Assembly (NCBI GenBank): GCA_964492425.1
Contig: CAZBKB010000004.1
Span: 1 to 64,000, forward strand
DNA: 64,000 bases
Direction: 5' to 3'
Origin: LBZV01 sp000993855
GTDB lineage: Bacteria > Patescibacteriota > Microgenomatia > Curtissbacterales > GWA2-41-24
In this document: positions 9,372 to 18,609 of the stretch, in pieces
Layout: each line of letters opens with the position of its first letter
How positions within the stretch are numbered: position 1 is the stretch's first letter
Made by a program: the position numbers and the translations under genes
Notes under the pieces: generated by a model
The model's database searches: none
What the model was told of the DNA's origin: nothing
What the model saw: the letters and a program-made list of their open reading frames with translations, nothing else

Positions 9372-10052
9372 GTGAAGAATTTTGTTTGGGCTACAGGAGC
9401 ATTAATTGTAGTAATAATAAGCGTTTTTATTTTTACAACCAGGAATCAGGGTCCTGATGATACAATAATACCTTCGCCAGTAAGTGTAGTAACTCCTAGC
9501 CCAATTGTTGAAAATCTAGATCTAGATAGCAAACAGGACGATAAGATGGATTTACCATTTCAATTATTAAAAAAGGAAGACATTGCGGGAAAGCGAATAA
9601 AACTTTCGACAAACAATGGTGATATTGTTGTAGAACTATTTGGTGATACCCCGATTACATCTTCAAATTTTATCTTTCTTGTTAATAAGGGTTTTTATGA
9701 TAACCTAACTTTTCACAGAGTTATTAAGGGGTTTATGATTCAAGGAGGGGATCCTAAAGGGAGCGGTGCTGGAGGACCAGGTTATTCTTTTGTTGATGAA
9801 CTAGACCTAAATAGTGAATCATATAAAATCGGTTATAAGAGAGGGGTATTGGCAATGGCAAATGCCGGGCCAAACACGAATGGCAGCCAGTTTTTTATTA
9901 TGCATCAGGATTATCAATTACCTCACAATTACACAATTTTTGGTCGTGTAGTTTCCGGAATAAATGTGATAGATAAAATTGCAAATTTGGAAGTGGATGA
10001 AAATGATAAACCTTTGAACACGGTAGTAATGACATCTGTGTCATTGGAATAA
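9372..10052 (+). CDS. Membrane-anchored cyclophilin-type peptidyl-prolyl isomerase
   Basis: This 226-residue protein has an N-terminal anchor (residues 5-22), a Pro/Ser-rich linker, then a complete cyclophilin domain from about residue 73. It shows FHRVIKGFMIQGGDPKGSG, with the catalytic Arg of the FHRVI motif, MANAGPNTNGSQFFI and the late FGRVVSGINVIDKI. Cyclophilins isomerise X-Pro bonds, and this one should work outside the membrane on folding exported proteins. The start is GTG with no obvious Shine-Dalgarno sequence. It is one of the few plus-strand genes here, and its stop abuts the stop of the convergent GT2 gene. Confidence 0.9.
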   Translation: MKNFVWATGALIVVIISVFIFTTRNQGPDDTIIPSPVSVVTPSPIVENLDLDSKQDDKMDLPFQLLKKEDIAGKRIKLSTNNGDIVVELFGDTPITSSNFIFLVNKGFYDNLTFHRVIKGFMIQGGDPKGSGAGGPGYSFVDELDLNSESYKIGYKRGVLAMANAGPNTNGSQFFIMHQDYQLPHNYTIFGRVVSGINVIDKIANLEVDENDKPLNTVVMTSVSLE

Positions 10053-10958
10053 CTATCTAAATTTCCGTTTTATTTTATAGATAACTTTATTAAATTTTGA
10101 CTCCTCAATAAGTGCCGTATAAATCCAGTATTTCAAGTCTCTCGACTGCGCTTTTATTTCTCTTGTAAAACTCTGTAAAAAATTCTCTGGTGTGATATCT
10201 CTAAAATTTTCTTGTCGCTCCCAAATTTTAGCAAAAATTACAAATGAATAGAACGCTTGCAGTATTGATAAAACTAAGCCATGCATTCCGTCTCTGTAAC
10301 CTTTTTGAGAAAAAAATGTTTTTAGGAAATCACTTAGTGGAAATCTAATCGCATCATACCAGTTAATGGACTTTCCTAATTTTATAAAATTTTCGACCTC
10401 TGATTCTGTATAAGTATTGTCCATTTTTTTTATAAATTGAGATATAGTCTGGTAATTATAATGTATTATCGGATTTTCGAGCCTTGAGGTTTTCCCTTTA
10501 ACATCTAATTTTTCATGCACATGTTTTTGCGGGAATCTTCCATAATTTTTTCGAAAAAGTCTTAAATTATAATCTGGCCACCAAATTGAGTTTTCTATCC
10601 ATTTACCAAAAATTATGTTTTTTCTTGGAATTTCGAAACCATTTATATCTGTGTTTTTTATTATTATTTTAATTTCATCAGTAAGTTCTGGTGTTATTCT
10701 TTCATCAGCATCTAAAGATAGTATCCACTTACCTGTTGCCCTTTCAAAACCATAATTTTTGTTTTTATTTAACATTACCGGGTCATTCGGTACTGTAAAA
10801 ACTTTTTTTGTATATTTTTGAGCTATAGTTTTTGTTTTATCGTATGACGAGTTATCAATAAATATAATCTCATCTGCAAGAATTTTAACAGATTCTAGGC
10901 AACCACCTGTCATCTTTTCCTCATTAAATGCTGATATAACTACGGAAATATTTATCAT
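10053..10958 (-). CDS. Family 2 glycosyltransferase, WaaE/KdtX-like
   Basis: This 301-residue GT2 protein begins MINISVVISAFNEEKMTGGC and has FIDNSSYDKT, the metal site LSLDADERITPEL and a WWPDYNLRLF motif, like the paralogue at 5996-6772. The C-terminus carries a longer amphipathic region ending in basic residues, suggesting peripheral membrane attachment. It sits 4 bases downstream of the flippase gene and should share its transcript. This linkage hints that it builds the repeat unit exported by that flippase. Confidence 0.8.
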   Translation of the reverse strand: MINISVVISAFNEEKMTGGCLESVKILADEIIFIDNSSYDKTKTIAQKYTKKVFTVPNDPVMLNKNKNYGFERATGKWILSLDADERITPELTDEIKIIIKNTDINGFEIPRKNIIFGKWIENSIWWPDYNLRLFRKNYGRFPQKHVHEKLDVKGKTSRLENPIIHYNYQTISQFIKKMDNTYTESEVENFIKLGKSINWYDAIRFPLSDFLKTFFSQKGYRDGMHGLVLSILQAFYSFVIFAKIWERQENFRDITPENFLQSFTREIKAQSRDLKYWIYTALIEESKFNKVIYKIKRKFR

Positions 10959-10962
10959 TTTA

Positions 10963-12432
10963 TTACTTTGTAAAGATTGCTTTTATAATTGTTATAAAGT
11001 CTTTCTTAAGATGGTCCTTGAACAAACTAAATGAAAACACAAAATAAATTATAACAGAGAAAATCACTGTGGAGATTAAACTAATCTTGGTGATTGGCAA
11101 ATAATCAATCATGCTTCTTGCAATAAAAAACATAATTACTGATAAAAAAAATGGACCAAACACATTTTTGCCAATTGCAACATTAACTTCCTTTTTAACA
11201 AAATAGATTGTAATTGTTGACGTGGCCGCAACTATGGCTGATGCAAGTCCAGCTCCAATATATCCGAACTTTAATGTAAACGGGATCGTTAGCCCCCAGG
11301 TTAAGGCTGTCCAAAAAATCATAAGATTTAGGACTATTTTGGGTCTTCCAATAGCAAAAAGTGTGTTTGTAAATGTAGTTGAGACAGATGAGAAAATCGC
11401 ATTAACCCCGAATAAATATAAGAGCGGTAATGCCGGTTGCCATTTTTCGTAACTTGGAACGAGATTTATGAAACCAGGGGCTATTGCTGCCATTCCAAAA
11501 ACAGCAGGGTATACCAGATATGTTACGAAAAATATTGACTTACCAATTGCTTTTTCGAGTTCCGCCTTGTGTTCTTGCAGTCTTGAATATGCGGGAAATG
11601 TAATTTTGTTTACGTTGTCCATAAAAAATCTGAGTGGGATAAATGCCCATTTTTGTGCCCACCCTATGTAACCTACTTGGGAAAAGGTTAAAATTTTACC
11701 TAAAAATACGGTTAATAAGTCATCCTTGAGAAGTGCCAGTATGCTGTTAATCTGAAACGGTATACCAAAGCGCGTGAGCTCTTTTAAGCTTGCTTTGTTA
11801 AGTCCTATGGATATTTTCCAGGGTGATAATATATAGACAGTCAAAAGACCCAATATCCCTCGCAGTATAACAGCCCAGGAAAAGCTTGCAATTCCAAATC
11901 CTTTCATCGCCAATAGAACCGCCGCGCCATAAAATGTAATATTTTCTATTACTTGGGGGATTACGAGTTTTGTAAAGTTGAGGTTCCTCTCCATCATAAT
12001 TGTTGGAATTGTTTTCAGTGATGACAAAATTAGCGAAAGTAACAAGGCTCTGATTAGAAAAAGTCCTTTTTCGTCGAGTTTGTAAAATGCAGCTATTTGC
12101 GAGGATAGCATCAACCCGATAACAACTAAAGTTGTAACTATTAATTGTTGAAGTGTAAAGGTCGTCTTATAGTCTTCGTGATTTGGTTTTTCCTTTTTTT
12201 GGATTAGGGCTGCAGCAAGACCAATGTCCGAAAAGTACACAAATAAGTTTATAAAAGCCGATACTACAAAAAATATGCCGAAAGTAGTTGGCTCGAGTAG
12301 TATTGTTAGAATAAATGTGGCTATAAAGGTGAACAGCTGAACAAAAAGTGTCCTGAGGGTGAAAGTTACTACCCCAGTAACTGCTCTTCTTTTTATCAGC
12401 TCTATGTCGATCTCTGTCTGGGTGTCTGCCAT
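10963..12432 (-). CDS. Wzx-type lipid-linked oligosaccharide flippase
   Basis: This 489-residue polytopic protein has about 12-14 membrane segments in the MATE/MVF-like pattern of the polysaccharide biosynthesis flippases (PF01943/PF13440). The N-terminal GVVTFTLRTLFVQLFTFI and the LTRFGIPFQINSIL repeat start are typical. It would move undecaprenyl-linked glycans across the membrane. Its 5' end overlaps the PTPS-related membrane protein gene by 31 bases. No Wzy polymerase or O-antigen ligase is recognisable beside it, so the fate of the flipped product is open. Confidence 0.8.
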   Translation of the reverse strand: MADTQTEIDIELIKRRAVTGVVTFTLRTLFVQLFTFIATFILTILLEPTTFGIFFVVSAFINLFVYFSDIGLAAALIQKKEKPNHEDYKTTFTLQQLIVTTLVVIGLMLSSQIAAFYKLDEKGLFLIRALLLSLILSSLKTIPTIMMERNLNFTKLVIPQVIENITFYGAAVLLAMKGFGIASFSWAVILRGILGLLTVYILSPWKISIGLNKASLKELTRFGIPFQINSILALLKDDLLTVFLGKILTFSQVGYIGWAQKWAFIPLRFFMDNVNKITFPAYSRLQEHKAELEKAIGKSIFFVTYLVYPAVFGMAAIAPGFINLVPSYEKWQPALPLLYLFGVNAIFSSVSTTFTNTLFAIGRPKIVLNLMIFWTALTWGLTIPFTLKFGYIGAGLASAIVAATSTITIYFVKKEVNVAIGKNVFGPFFLSVIMFFIARSMIDYLPITKISLISTVIFSVIIYFVFSFSLFKDHLKKDFITIIKAIFTK

Positions 12433-14141
12433 CGCGTTCTAATAAGGTAACTTATTAATAGCAAAAAAGAAACGGCAGATATTGCATTTGCCGCATTTCT
12501 AGTAAATGTGTTTGTAAACTTTAGCAGTATTTGGCTTGTCCCCTCATTTATAGGAAAAGTAATGAGTTTAAATTTATTATCGCTCGTGTAATCCGTTTTC
12601 TTGCCGTTGATATAAACCTCCCAATCGGGGAAGTCGAATAAATTTACCCTAATATTAGAAGGTTGGTCGGCATTAGTAATAAATTCTAACTTTTGGGGAT
12701 TTGCCCGGAGCATGTTTATCTCTGCCGCCCCTTCTGTGACATCCACCCTCGAGTATGGCACTTCTGCTTTAGATATATTGAGTGAATTAGCACCTTTTTC
12801 GTTTTTTATGAGTTCGACACCTTTTGGTATATATTCAAATGAAGACTGCGAAACGTCATGGGTTAATGTCTCGTATGAGGTTGCAGTCGTATCTGTTAAA
12901 TTTGCTCTGTAATATTGGGGCCTAAAGAGTTTTACGTTTGGAAGAATTAAGGCTAATACTAACACGATTGATACAGGCATTTTGAGCGCGGGGAACTTCA
13001 GCATGTAAATTGTTGCTGCCGCCAAAATAGAAGAAAATAATGCCGCAAAAGTTAAGAATCTCCAGGGGAACTGTAAATAGGCAAGCGGTTTTATTAAACT
13101 CCATACAAACTGCGAGTAGGAAGTTGTCATAAATGCAGACAATGCAAAAAGTAAAAAAATAAGGATTAGCAAATAATACATCGATCTCTTATGTCTATTT
13201 AAATTATTTGTGAACTTTAAATATAGGGCTGCAATAATTGCTGAGACAATTGAAATTAAAATGTGAATTTTGCCTATTTTGAAGGAGATGCCGTCAAGTA
13301 TCCCGGCAGTTGAACCACCAAAACCCCAAGTCCAGTTCCAGAGCTGAATTGGATAAACGAAGTGTATTTTATAACTTGCCAGGTTAACAATAAGTAAATT
13401 GTCAACTATAGTAAACTTTTTTTCAGTAAGCGCAGGTATCCAAAAAAATGCCGATAATAATGCTGCGTAAATAAATGCTAGCGTAGTATAAAAAATAAAT
13501 AGTTTTTTATTTTTTGTGAGGGGGAGCGAGCCAGTAGTGAATGCAAATAGAATTAGGCCGAATGGGAGAAAGATTAGGTTGTGTGTGATCACCAAAAGAA
13601 ATAGAAATATCGCTGCGAGTATCGCATTGTTGTGATTTGGTTTTTTGGTTAATTTTAAGATGGAATAGATTATTAGTGGCAACCAAACGAAGGAGAATGA
13701 TTCGGCAAGAGCTCCTCTTACGTAGACATCCAACGCCCTGTATGGAACAAAAATGTAAAAAGCGGATCCAACTAATGCGGCGAGAGTACCAAACAAATAT
13801 CTTGTGAGTATAAACATCGAAATTCCGGAAAGAAATATACTTAGAAAAAAGACTATCTTTATACTATCTATAAATCCAAAACCGATGAGGTGAAAAATTT
13901 CACCAATAAAGTAAACAAGTGGGGGATAAAAAATAAATAATGGATAACCGAAACCAAAACCTAAGCTACTGACCCATCGTGGTGGAAATTGTCCTGCTTT
14001 TAAGGCTTCATCGAACAGGAAGAGTCTTGCGACTTGTTGATCATCATGCATTGTATAAAGGCCAGATATTAAAAGAGGAGTAGATGCCATCAACGTGAAT
14101 ACCAGCACTAGTAATAATGACAGTATGGTTTTTATATTCAT
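12402..14141 (-). CDS. PTPS-related polytopic membrane protein (GT-C-like)
   Basis: This 579-residue protein has an N-terminal helix and a first outer loop with MHDDQQVARLFLFDEAL and PPRWVSSLGFGFGYPLFIFYPP. About ten more helices follow, then a C-terminal extracytoplasmic domain (FPDWEVYINGKK) and a final helix. This matches the family labelled 6-pyruvoyl-tetrahydropterin synthase-related (PF10131); the name is historical and no pterin chemistry is implied. The HDD motif in the first loop and the overall layout suggest a GT-C glycosyltransferase. A related protein is at 20852-22441. Function and acceptor are unknown. Confidence 0.65.
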   Translation of the reverse strand: MNIKTILSLLLVLVFTLMASTPLLISGLYTMHDDQQVARLFLFDEALKAGQFPPRWVSSLGFGFGYPLFIFYPPLVYFIGEIFHLIGFGFIDSIKIVFFLSIFLSGISMFILTRYLFGTLAALVGSAFYIFVPYRALDVYVRGALAESFSFVWLPLIIYSILKLTKKPNHNNAILAAIFLFLLVITHNLIFLPFGLILFAFTTGSLPLTKNKKLFIFYTTLAFIYAALLSAFFWIPALTEKKFTIVDNLLIVNLASYKIHFVYPIQLWNWTWGFGGSTAGILDGISFKIGKIHILISIVSAIIAALYLKFTNNLNRHKRSMYYLLILIFLLFALSAFMTTSYSQFVWSLIKPLAYLQFPWRFLTFAALFSSILAAATIYMLKFPALKMPVSIVLVLALILPNVKLFRPQYYRANLTDTTATSYETLTHDVSQSSFEYIPKGVELIKNEKGANSLNISKAEVPYSRVDVTEGAAEINMLRANPQKLEFITNADQPSNIRVNLFDFPDWEVYINGKKTDYTSDNKFKLITFPINEGTSQILLKFTNTFTRNAANAISAVSFLLLISYLIRTRWQTPRQRST

Positions 14142-14158
14142 ATTAAAATTTTTATCTA

Positions 14159-15580
14159 CTATATAGGATTAATTCTAATTATACTAACGTGGCTTAAACC
14201 ATCTTTTGATTTTGGCCTTTCATATTCTGTTTTTACGCTTTTATCCCCATAAAAAACCTGCAATGCCTGCTCGTTGTTTAAAGATTGGATTAACGTGTGC
14301 ACATCGGAAAAATAAAACTTATTTTTTCTGGCAAAATCCTCACTCGGAAAGCCTAAGAAAAAAATCGTACCCGGTTCAGGTTTTGGATAATTTGTTTTGA
14401 CAAATTCTGTATATGCTCTTGATACAGCTTGCTCATTTACTATCCAATGTGTTTTTTGAGTATAAGCAAGTGTTGCAAATGAGGAAAAAAACCATATTAA
14501 ACCAATAACTATTAAGACTTTTATATCTAATTTATCAACTTTTTTTGTGATGGCAAACAACAAGCCTAAAATTGCAATAGATAAATAATTTGGATATACA
14601 TGATCTGGAACCACTATGACAGGGGCAAGAGCCAAGAAAAACCAGCATACGCTAAATAACATTAATCTTTTATTTTCCATTAATTTATCAAACATCCATT
14701 TTGTGAAAATAACGCCTACTGTTGAAGAACTTAATACTATCCACCAATATTGTTTTATGACATGTAGAGAATTAGCAATAAATTTGTGAGAAATTAAATC
14801 AATGAAACTTTCAGGAAAATTGGAGCTCCAAAGCACATACCATATTATATTTGATAGTGTCTTTTTGTCGAAATAAATTTCATAACTGCCACTTGCAGGA
14901 AGCGTGCTTTGAGACAACCTTAAGGTAAGATACAGAAGAACTAATATAAAATATGGTGATAGGGTTTGTAGTTTTATTATCTTGTTTAAAGTAAGTTTAT
15001 AAATGAGCAATATGGCTGGAACTGTTAAAACTAGTTCCGATGAGAGCAATCCCAATATAAAAAAGGTAAAACTCAGCAAATAACTACGGAATCCCTTGTT
15101 TAAAAAAAAGTAGAAGGTCAAAACAGTGAATAATGCACCAATGATATAGGACGTTGATGAGAGCCAGCTAATACTTACGAAATGGATTGATGATGTCGCA
15201 TAGAGAAAGGTGACAAAAAAAGAAGTTTTTCTATTTGTTGTCAGTTTTAAAAACAGTTGATAAATAAAGTACAAAAGCAGGAAAAAGAGTATAAAGACTA
15301 TAAGATGAAATAACTGTGGATTAATATTAAAAAGTTCAAGGTTTGTTTTAAAAAATATTGGCATTGATACAGGTCGCCAGTAGATAATATCTCCCCTAAA
15401 TTTTAAAAGATCTAATAATTTACTTTCTCTCACCCAATTGAGGACAAACCAATCATCTTGAAAAAAATAATAATTGAGGCTTTTGTTATAAAGCACTAAA
15501 AAGAAACAAAAGATAATTACAACATGCTTAAAGTTTAAGGGGATGGAAGGCATTTTTTCAATTCTTGAAATATAATACAT
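14159..15580 (-). CDS. Polytopic GT-C-like membrane protein, tandem paralogue B
   Basis: This 473-residue protein has about ten membrane helices. After the first helix it carries NYYFFQDDWFVLNW, with a DD pair where GT-C enzymes keep their catalytic acidic residue, followed by WRPVSMPIFF. It is a clear paralogue of the adjacent 15558-16985 gene, sharing NYYFFQDD(W/F), the SIHFxSxSWxxxxxxIG segment and the LxxxIWYVLW(S)xNxPE region. The first ATG (15580) overlaps the upstream paralogue by 23 bases; an in-frame ATG at 15553 is an alternative. A glycosyltransferase role is inferred from topology and context. Confidence 0.55.
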   Translation of the reverse strand: MYYISRIEKMPSIPLNFKHVVIIFCFFLVLYNKSLNYYFFQDDWFVLNWVRESKLLDLLKFRGDIIYWRPVSMPIFFKTNLELFNINPQLFHLIVFILFFLLLYFIYQLFLKLTTNRKTSFFVTFLYATSSIHFVSISWLSSTSYIIGALFTVLTFYFFLNKGFRSYLLSFTFFILGLLSSELVLTVPAILLIYKLTLNKIIKLQTLSPYFILVLLYLTLRLSQSTLPASGSYEIYFDKKTLSNIIWYVLWSSNFPESFIDLISHKFIANSLHVIKQYWWIVLSSSTVGVIFTKWMFDKLMENKRLMLFSVCWFFLALAPVIVVPDHVYPNYLSIAILGLLFAITKKVDKLDIKVLIVIGLIWFFSSFATLAYTQKTHWIVNEQAVSRAYTEFVKTNYPKPEPGTIFFLGFPSEDFARKNKFYFSDVHTLIQSLNNEQALQVFYGDKSVKTEYERPKSKDGLSHVSIIRINPI

Positions 15581-16985
15581 TCACAGGTTTTATTTGACTT
15601 TGATTTATTGATTCGTTCAAATCAATTTCATTGAAAAAAATGCGTATAGTCGGATCATTGTAGAGTACTTTTATAGCGTTTTCATTAAGAATTGCTTGCT
15701 GAAAACGTTTGTCTTCAAGAGGATATAAAACAACAGACCCTCTTGGAATTGTCGGGAAACGAACTTTAATTTCATGACTAAATTGTCTAGCAAAACGTTG
15801 AGATTCAACGACCCAAAATACTTGCCTATAAAAACCGACTGTAACTAATGATGAATAGAACCAAATAAGCATGACAAGGGAAATTACGTAAACATTTTTT
15901 TGAAATGATAATAAATGGCCAAGTAAGACGTATATTCCAATGCTGGGTATAGCAAGATACATTGCAAATGAATGATTTGGAAATACTAAAACCGGCATGA
16001 TTGAAATTACGAACCAAGTCGAGCACAAAATAACAACATTTAGATTGTTTTTGTTTTTAAAGCATTTTACCAATGGATAGAAAAACCCCAACAGTAAGAT
16101 TGCGACCATCGAAACAAAACTTTTTTGAACAACATCGCCAAAATCGCGTATAAAAACTGGATTGAAGGATAATAAATTATTTATGACCTGTTTTTTAAAC
16201 TCTTCCGGAATGTTGAATGACCAAAGTACATACCAAAATAATTGTTTCAGGGTATTTGAATTTATTTGGATCTTATATTCCGAAATATTGGGAAGGGACG
16301 AGAGTGATAACCTGGTTATGACATAGACAAATACTATGAAAATGAAGGGTGAAAGATTTTTTAAGATATATTTGATATCTTTTTTTAGAAATAATTTTAA
16401 CCAAATACCCATTATGACTGGCCATGCTATAAAGAATTCAAAAGAACCCAGGGTTAGTATGAAACTAATGAGCGATAAGGCGTAAAGCACCCTCCGTTGG
16501 GTTGTTGTGTATGTTATGTATATATTCGTTGTTAAAAAGAAAAAGAATGAGCCGATAATTAGCCAAGCGGCAGCGATCCAGCTTAAAGATAAAAAATGAA
16601 TCGAGGATGTAATCCAAAATGTGCCGGTTAGGTAACCCGTAAGTTTATCCTTTAGCATTTTCCCGATACTTTTTGCAATTAGAAAATATGTTGAGAAAAA
16701 TAATATAAATGTGACTATCCTAAAATACGTGGGGTTGAATCCAAAAAGGGTTTGGCAAACAAAGTAGTATAATTGAAGTCCAATTGGCCTATAACTTGAC
16801 CTATTTTCCTGGAATGTAAATAATTTTAGAAAATCATGAGTGTTAGTAACTTTGGATATTAACAATTCGTAAAAATCATCTTGAAAAAAGTAGTAATTTA
16901 AACTCTTATAAAATATTAAAAATGAGAACATTAGAGAGGTCGATGCAACTAATATTGTGCCGTGCTTTTTGACTATTTGTAACAT
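15558..16985 (-). CDS. Polytopic GT-C-like membrane protein, tandem paralogue A
   Basis: This 475-residue protein has about ten membrane helices and the motif LNYYFFQDDFYELL after the first one, then YRPIGLQLYYFV. The same motif order is kept in the next gene, so the pair arose by tandem duplication and has since diverged strongly. The C-terminal soluble tail is short. It starts with ATG 32 bases from the divergent PIG-V-like gene. GT-C activity is inferred from the acidic loop motif and from its neighbours, not from a named family match. Confidence 0.55.
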   Translation of the reverse strand: MLQIVKKHGTILVASTSLMFSFLIFYKSLNYYFFQDDFYELLISKVTNTHDFLKLFTFQENRSSYRPIGLQLYYFVCQTLFGFNPTYFRIVTFILFFSTYFLIAKSIGKMLKDKLTGYLTGTFWITSSIHFLSLSWIAAAWLIIGSFFFFLTTNIYITYTTTQRRVLYALSLISFILTLGSFEFFIAWPVIMGIWLKLFLKKDIKYILKNLSPFIFIVFVYVITRLSLSSLPNISEYKIQINSNTLKQLFWYVLWSFNIPEEFKKQVINNLLSFNPVFIRDFGDVVQKSFVSMVAILLLGFFYPLVKCFKNKNNLNVVILCSTWFVISIMPVLVFPNHSFAMYLAIPSIGIYVLLGHLLSFQKNVYVISLVMLIWFYSSLVTVGFYRQVFWVVESQRFARQFSHEIKVRFPTIPRGSVVLYPLEDKRFQQAILNENAIKVLYNDPTIRIFFNEIDLNESINQSQIKPVNVLYFKN

Positions 16986-17017
16986 TATAATAAACTTGTT
17001 TAAATTTTAGGGTTTTA

Positions 17018-17944
17018 GTGAAAGAGTGTCAAAACTACCATGAAAAAGGTCCTCCTCGTAATATTTTCAGTTTTTTGTTAATCCATATTGTTAATATCAT
17101 TTCACATTTTTTGATTGTAGATAGAACAAGTTACGAACCGGTGTATGGACTTGCTCATCCGCTGTCAAAAGTTCTATATCCCTGGACAAATTTTGATGGG
17201 CAAAATTATCTCAAGATAGCTATATCTGGTTATGACTTGCAAAATGTCGTATTTTTCCCATTATTCGCCCTGATTATCAAGGTTTTCTCTTTAAACGGAG
17301 TAATTGGCCCGATAATTGCCGGACTTTACCTGTCTTTTGTCTTTACCTTATTCTCTACGGCTGGACTTTATAACTTAACACGGAAAGAATATGGGGATAA
17401 GGTTGCATTAAGAACGGTAATTCTGTTGTTTACTTTTCCCACATCATTTTTTATGTTTGCCTTTTATAATGAATCTTTATTCTTATTTATTACGATTTTA
17501 TTTTTTTGGTTTCTAAGAAAAAATAACTATTTGCTGACATCGATGTGTGTAATTTTTGCCGGCTTGACCCGAATATTTGCTTTGGCTTTATTTGCCCCAC
17601 TTGTTTTTTCGACAATATCGAGATACCGAACTGATCGGAGCGTTTCTCTCGGCTTACTGGTCGCTCCACTGGGCTTCATGTCTTATTTATTTTACATATG
17701 GATCCGATTCGTCGATCCCTTACTAGTTGCAAAACTACAGAGCGCTGATAGATTTTCAAGACATTTGGATATTTTTAGCCCAATTTATGTTGCGAGGGAA
17801 ACTTTTTTGAAGGTTGTTTCAGGCCTACAGCCAAGCTTTGGCAGTCCATTCTATTTTTCAGAAATTATTGGGTTGCCTAAATATTTTTTGTTCAAAGCCC
17901 AAAAATACCATCTTAAATATTTGGGTAGCCATTTTTTTAGATAG
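17018..17944 (+). CDS. PIG-V-like mannosyltransferase, 3'-truncated
   Basis: This 308-residue protein starts at GTG preceded by AGGG. It resembles PIG-V/GPI mannosyltransferase II-type GT-C proteins (PF04188): an early loop with NFDGQNYLKIAISGY, then VFFPLFALI, FPTSFFMFAFYNESLFL and AGLTRIFALALF. Bacterial members usually reach about 380-400 residues. Here the recognisable family sequence stops near GLQPSFGSPFYF, and the last 27 or so residues are read from the antisense of the convergent GT2 gene, which overlaps by 94 bases. The gene is therefore probably a broken 3'-truncated copy. It may be non-functional. Confidence 0.6.
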   Translation: MKECQNYHEKGPPRNIFSFLLIHIVNIISHFLIVDRTSYEPVYGLAHPLSKVLYPWTNFDGQNYLKIAISGYDLQNVVFFPLFALIIKVFSLNGVIGPIIAGLYLSFVFTLFSTAGLYNLTRKEYGDKVALRTVILLFTFPTSFFMFAFYNESLFLFITILFFWFLRKNNYLLTSMCVIFAGLTRIFALALFAPLVFSTISRYRTDRSVSLGLLVAPLGFMSYLFYIWIRFVDPLLVAKLQSADRFSRHLDIFSPIYVARETFLKVVSGLQPSFGSPFYFSEIIGLPKYFLFKAQKYHLKYLGSHFFR

Positions 17945-18570
17945 AATCTTGATTCCTTCGAAAGATACCTCCAGGTTGTTGGAACCTCTGTAACCTTATA
18001 TCCACCAAAGTGTGCCTTTACGGTTAATTCTATACCTAATTCGAAGCCGCCGTCTGATTCAATTTTAGTTTTATTTAAAAACTTTTTTGAGTAAATTTTG
18101 AATGAATTGGTGACATCTCGTGTGGGCACACCAGTAAAATAATGGAGGCTGAGCCCTGCCCCTCTGGACAACAATTGTTTAATTATTGGACCGCCCATTT
18201 GATGTCCACCTTTCATATAACGCGATGCGGCAATAACATCAAATCCTTGTTCGAACTTTTTCATCATTGTGTTTATAATTCTGGGGTCGTCTGTAAGGTC
18301 TGCCATCATTACGCATACTGCTTTGCTTTTCGCCTTCACAAGTCCTGTTTTAAGAGCATTTAGAGCCCCTCTTCCGTATAAATTTTTTACAAGCTTTACA
18401 CTTGGATACTTTTTTTGAAGCTTTTTAGTTGGCAAGATCGTGCTGTCTTTGGCCATGTCATAAATGATTAACAATTCATGAGGAATTTTTACTGCAGATT
18501 CGACTTGAGTAATTGTTTTTCGAATAATTTCGCCTTCGTTATAAACTGGCATCACGATTGATAACTTCAC
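17851..18570 (-). CDS. Family 2 glycosyltransferase, DPM-like
   Basis: This 239-residue protein begins at GTG with KLSIVMPVYNEGEIIRKT and has LLIIYDMAKDST, GRGALNALKTG, the metal site MMADLTDD and ASRYMKGG. These are the motifs of the dolichyl-phosphate mannose synthase branch of GT2, so it should make a polyprenyl-phosphate hexose for the membrane GT-C enzymes around it. The C-terminus is basic and lacks membrane helices. It has its own good promoter just upstream. Its 3' end overlaps the truncated PIG-V-like gene on the other strand. Confidence 0.8.
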   Translation of the reverse strand: MKLSIVMPVYNEGEIIRKTITQVESAVKIPHELLIIYDMAKDSTILPTKKLQKKYPSVKLVKNLYGRGALNALKTGLVKAKSKAVCVMMADLTDDPRIINTMMKKFEQGFDVIAASRYMKGGHQMGGPIIKQLLSRGAGLSLHYFTGVPTRDVTNSFKIYSKKFLNKTKIESDGGFELGIELTVKAHFGGYKVTEVPTTWRYLSKESRFYLKKWLPKYLRWYFWALNKKYLGNPIISEK

Positions 18571-18577
18571 AATTGAA

Positions 18578-18606
18578 ATTTTATCTTTTGGAATAAGGAG
18601 TGTAAA
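18578..18606 (-). promoter_or_regulatory. Promoter for the GT2 gene at 18570, leaderless
   Basis: On the minus strand TTTACA (18606-18601) and TAAAAT (18583-18578) are separated by exactly 17 bases; each has 5 of 6 consensus bases. The -10 box ends 7 bases before the GTG start codon, so transcription would begin at or next to the start codon. The upstream gene ends at 18610. Confidence 0.6.
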
Positions 18607-18609
18607 GGA

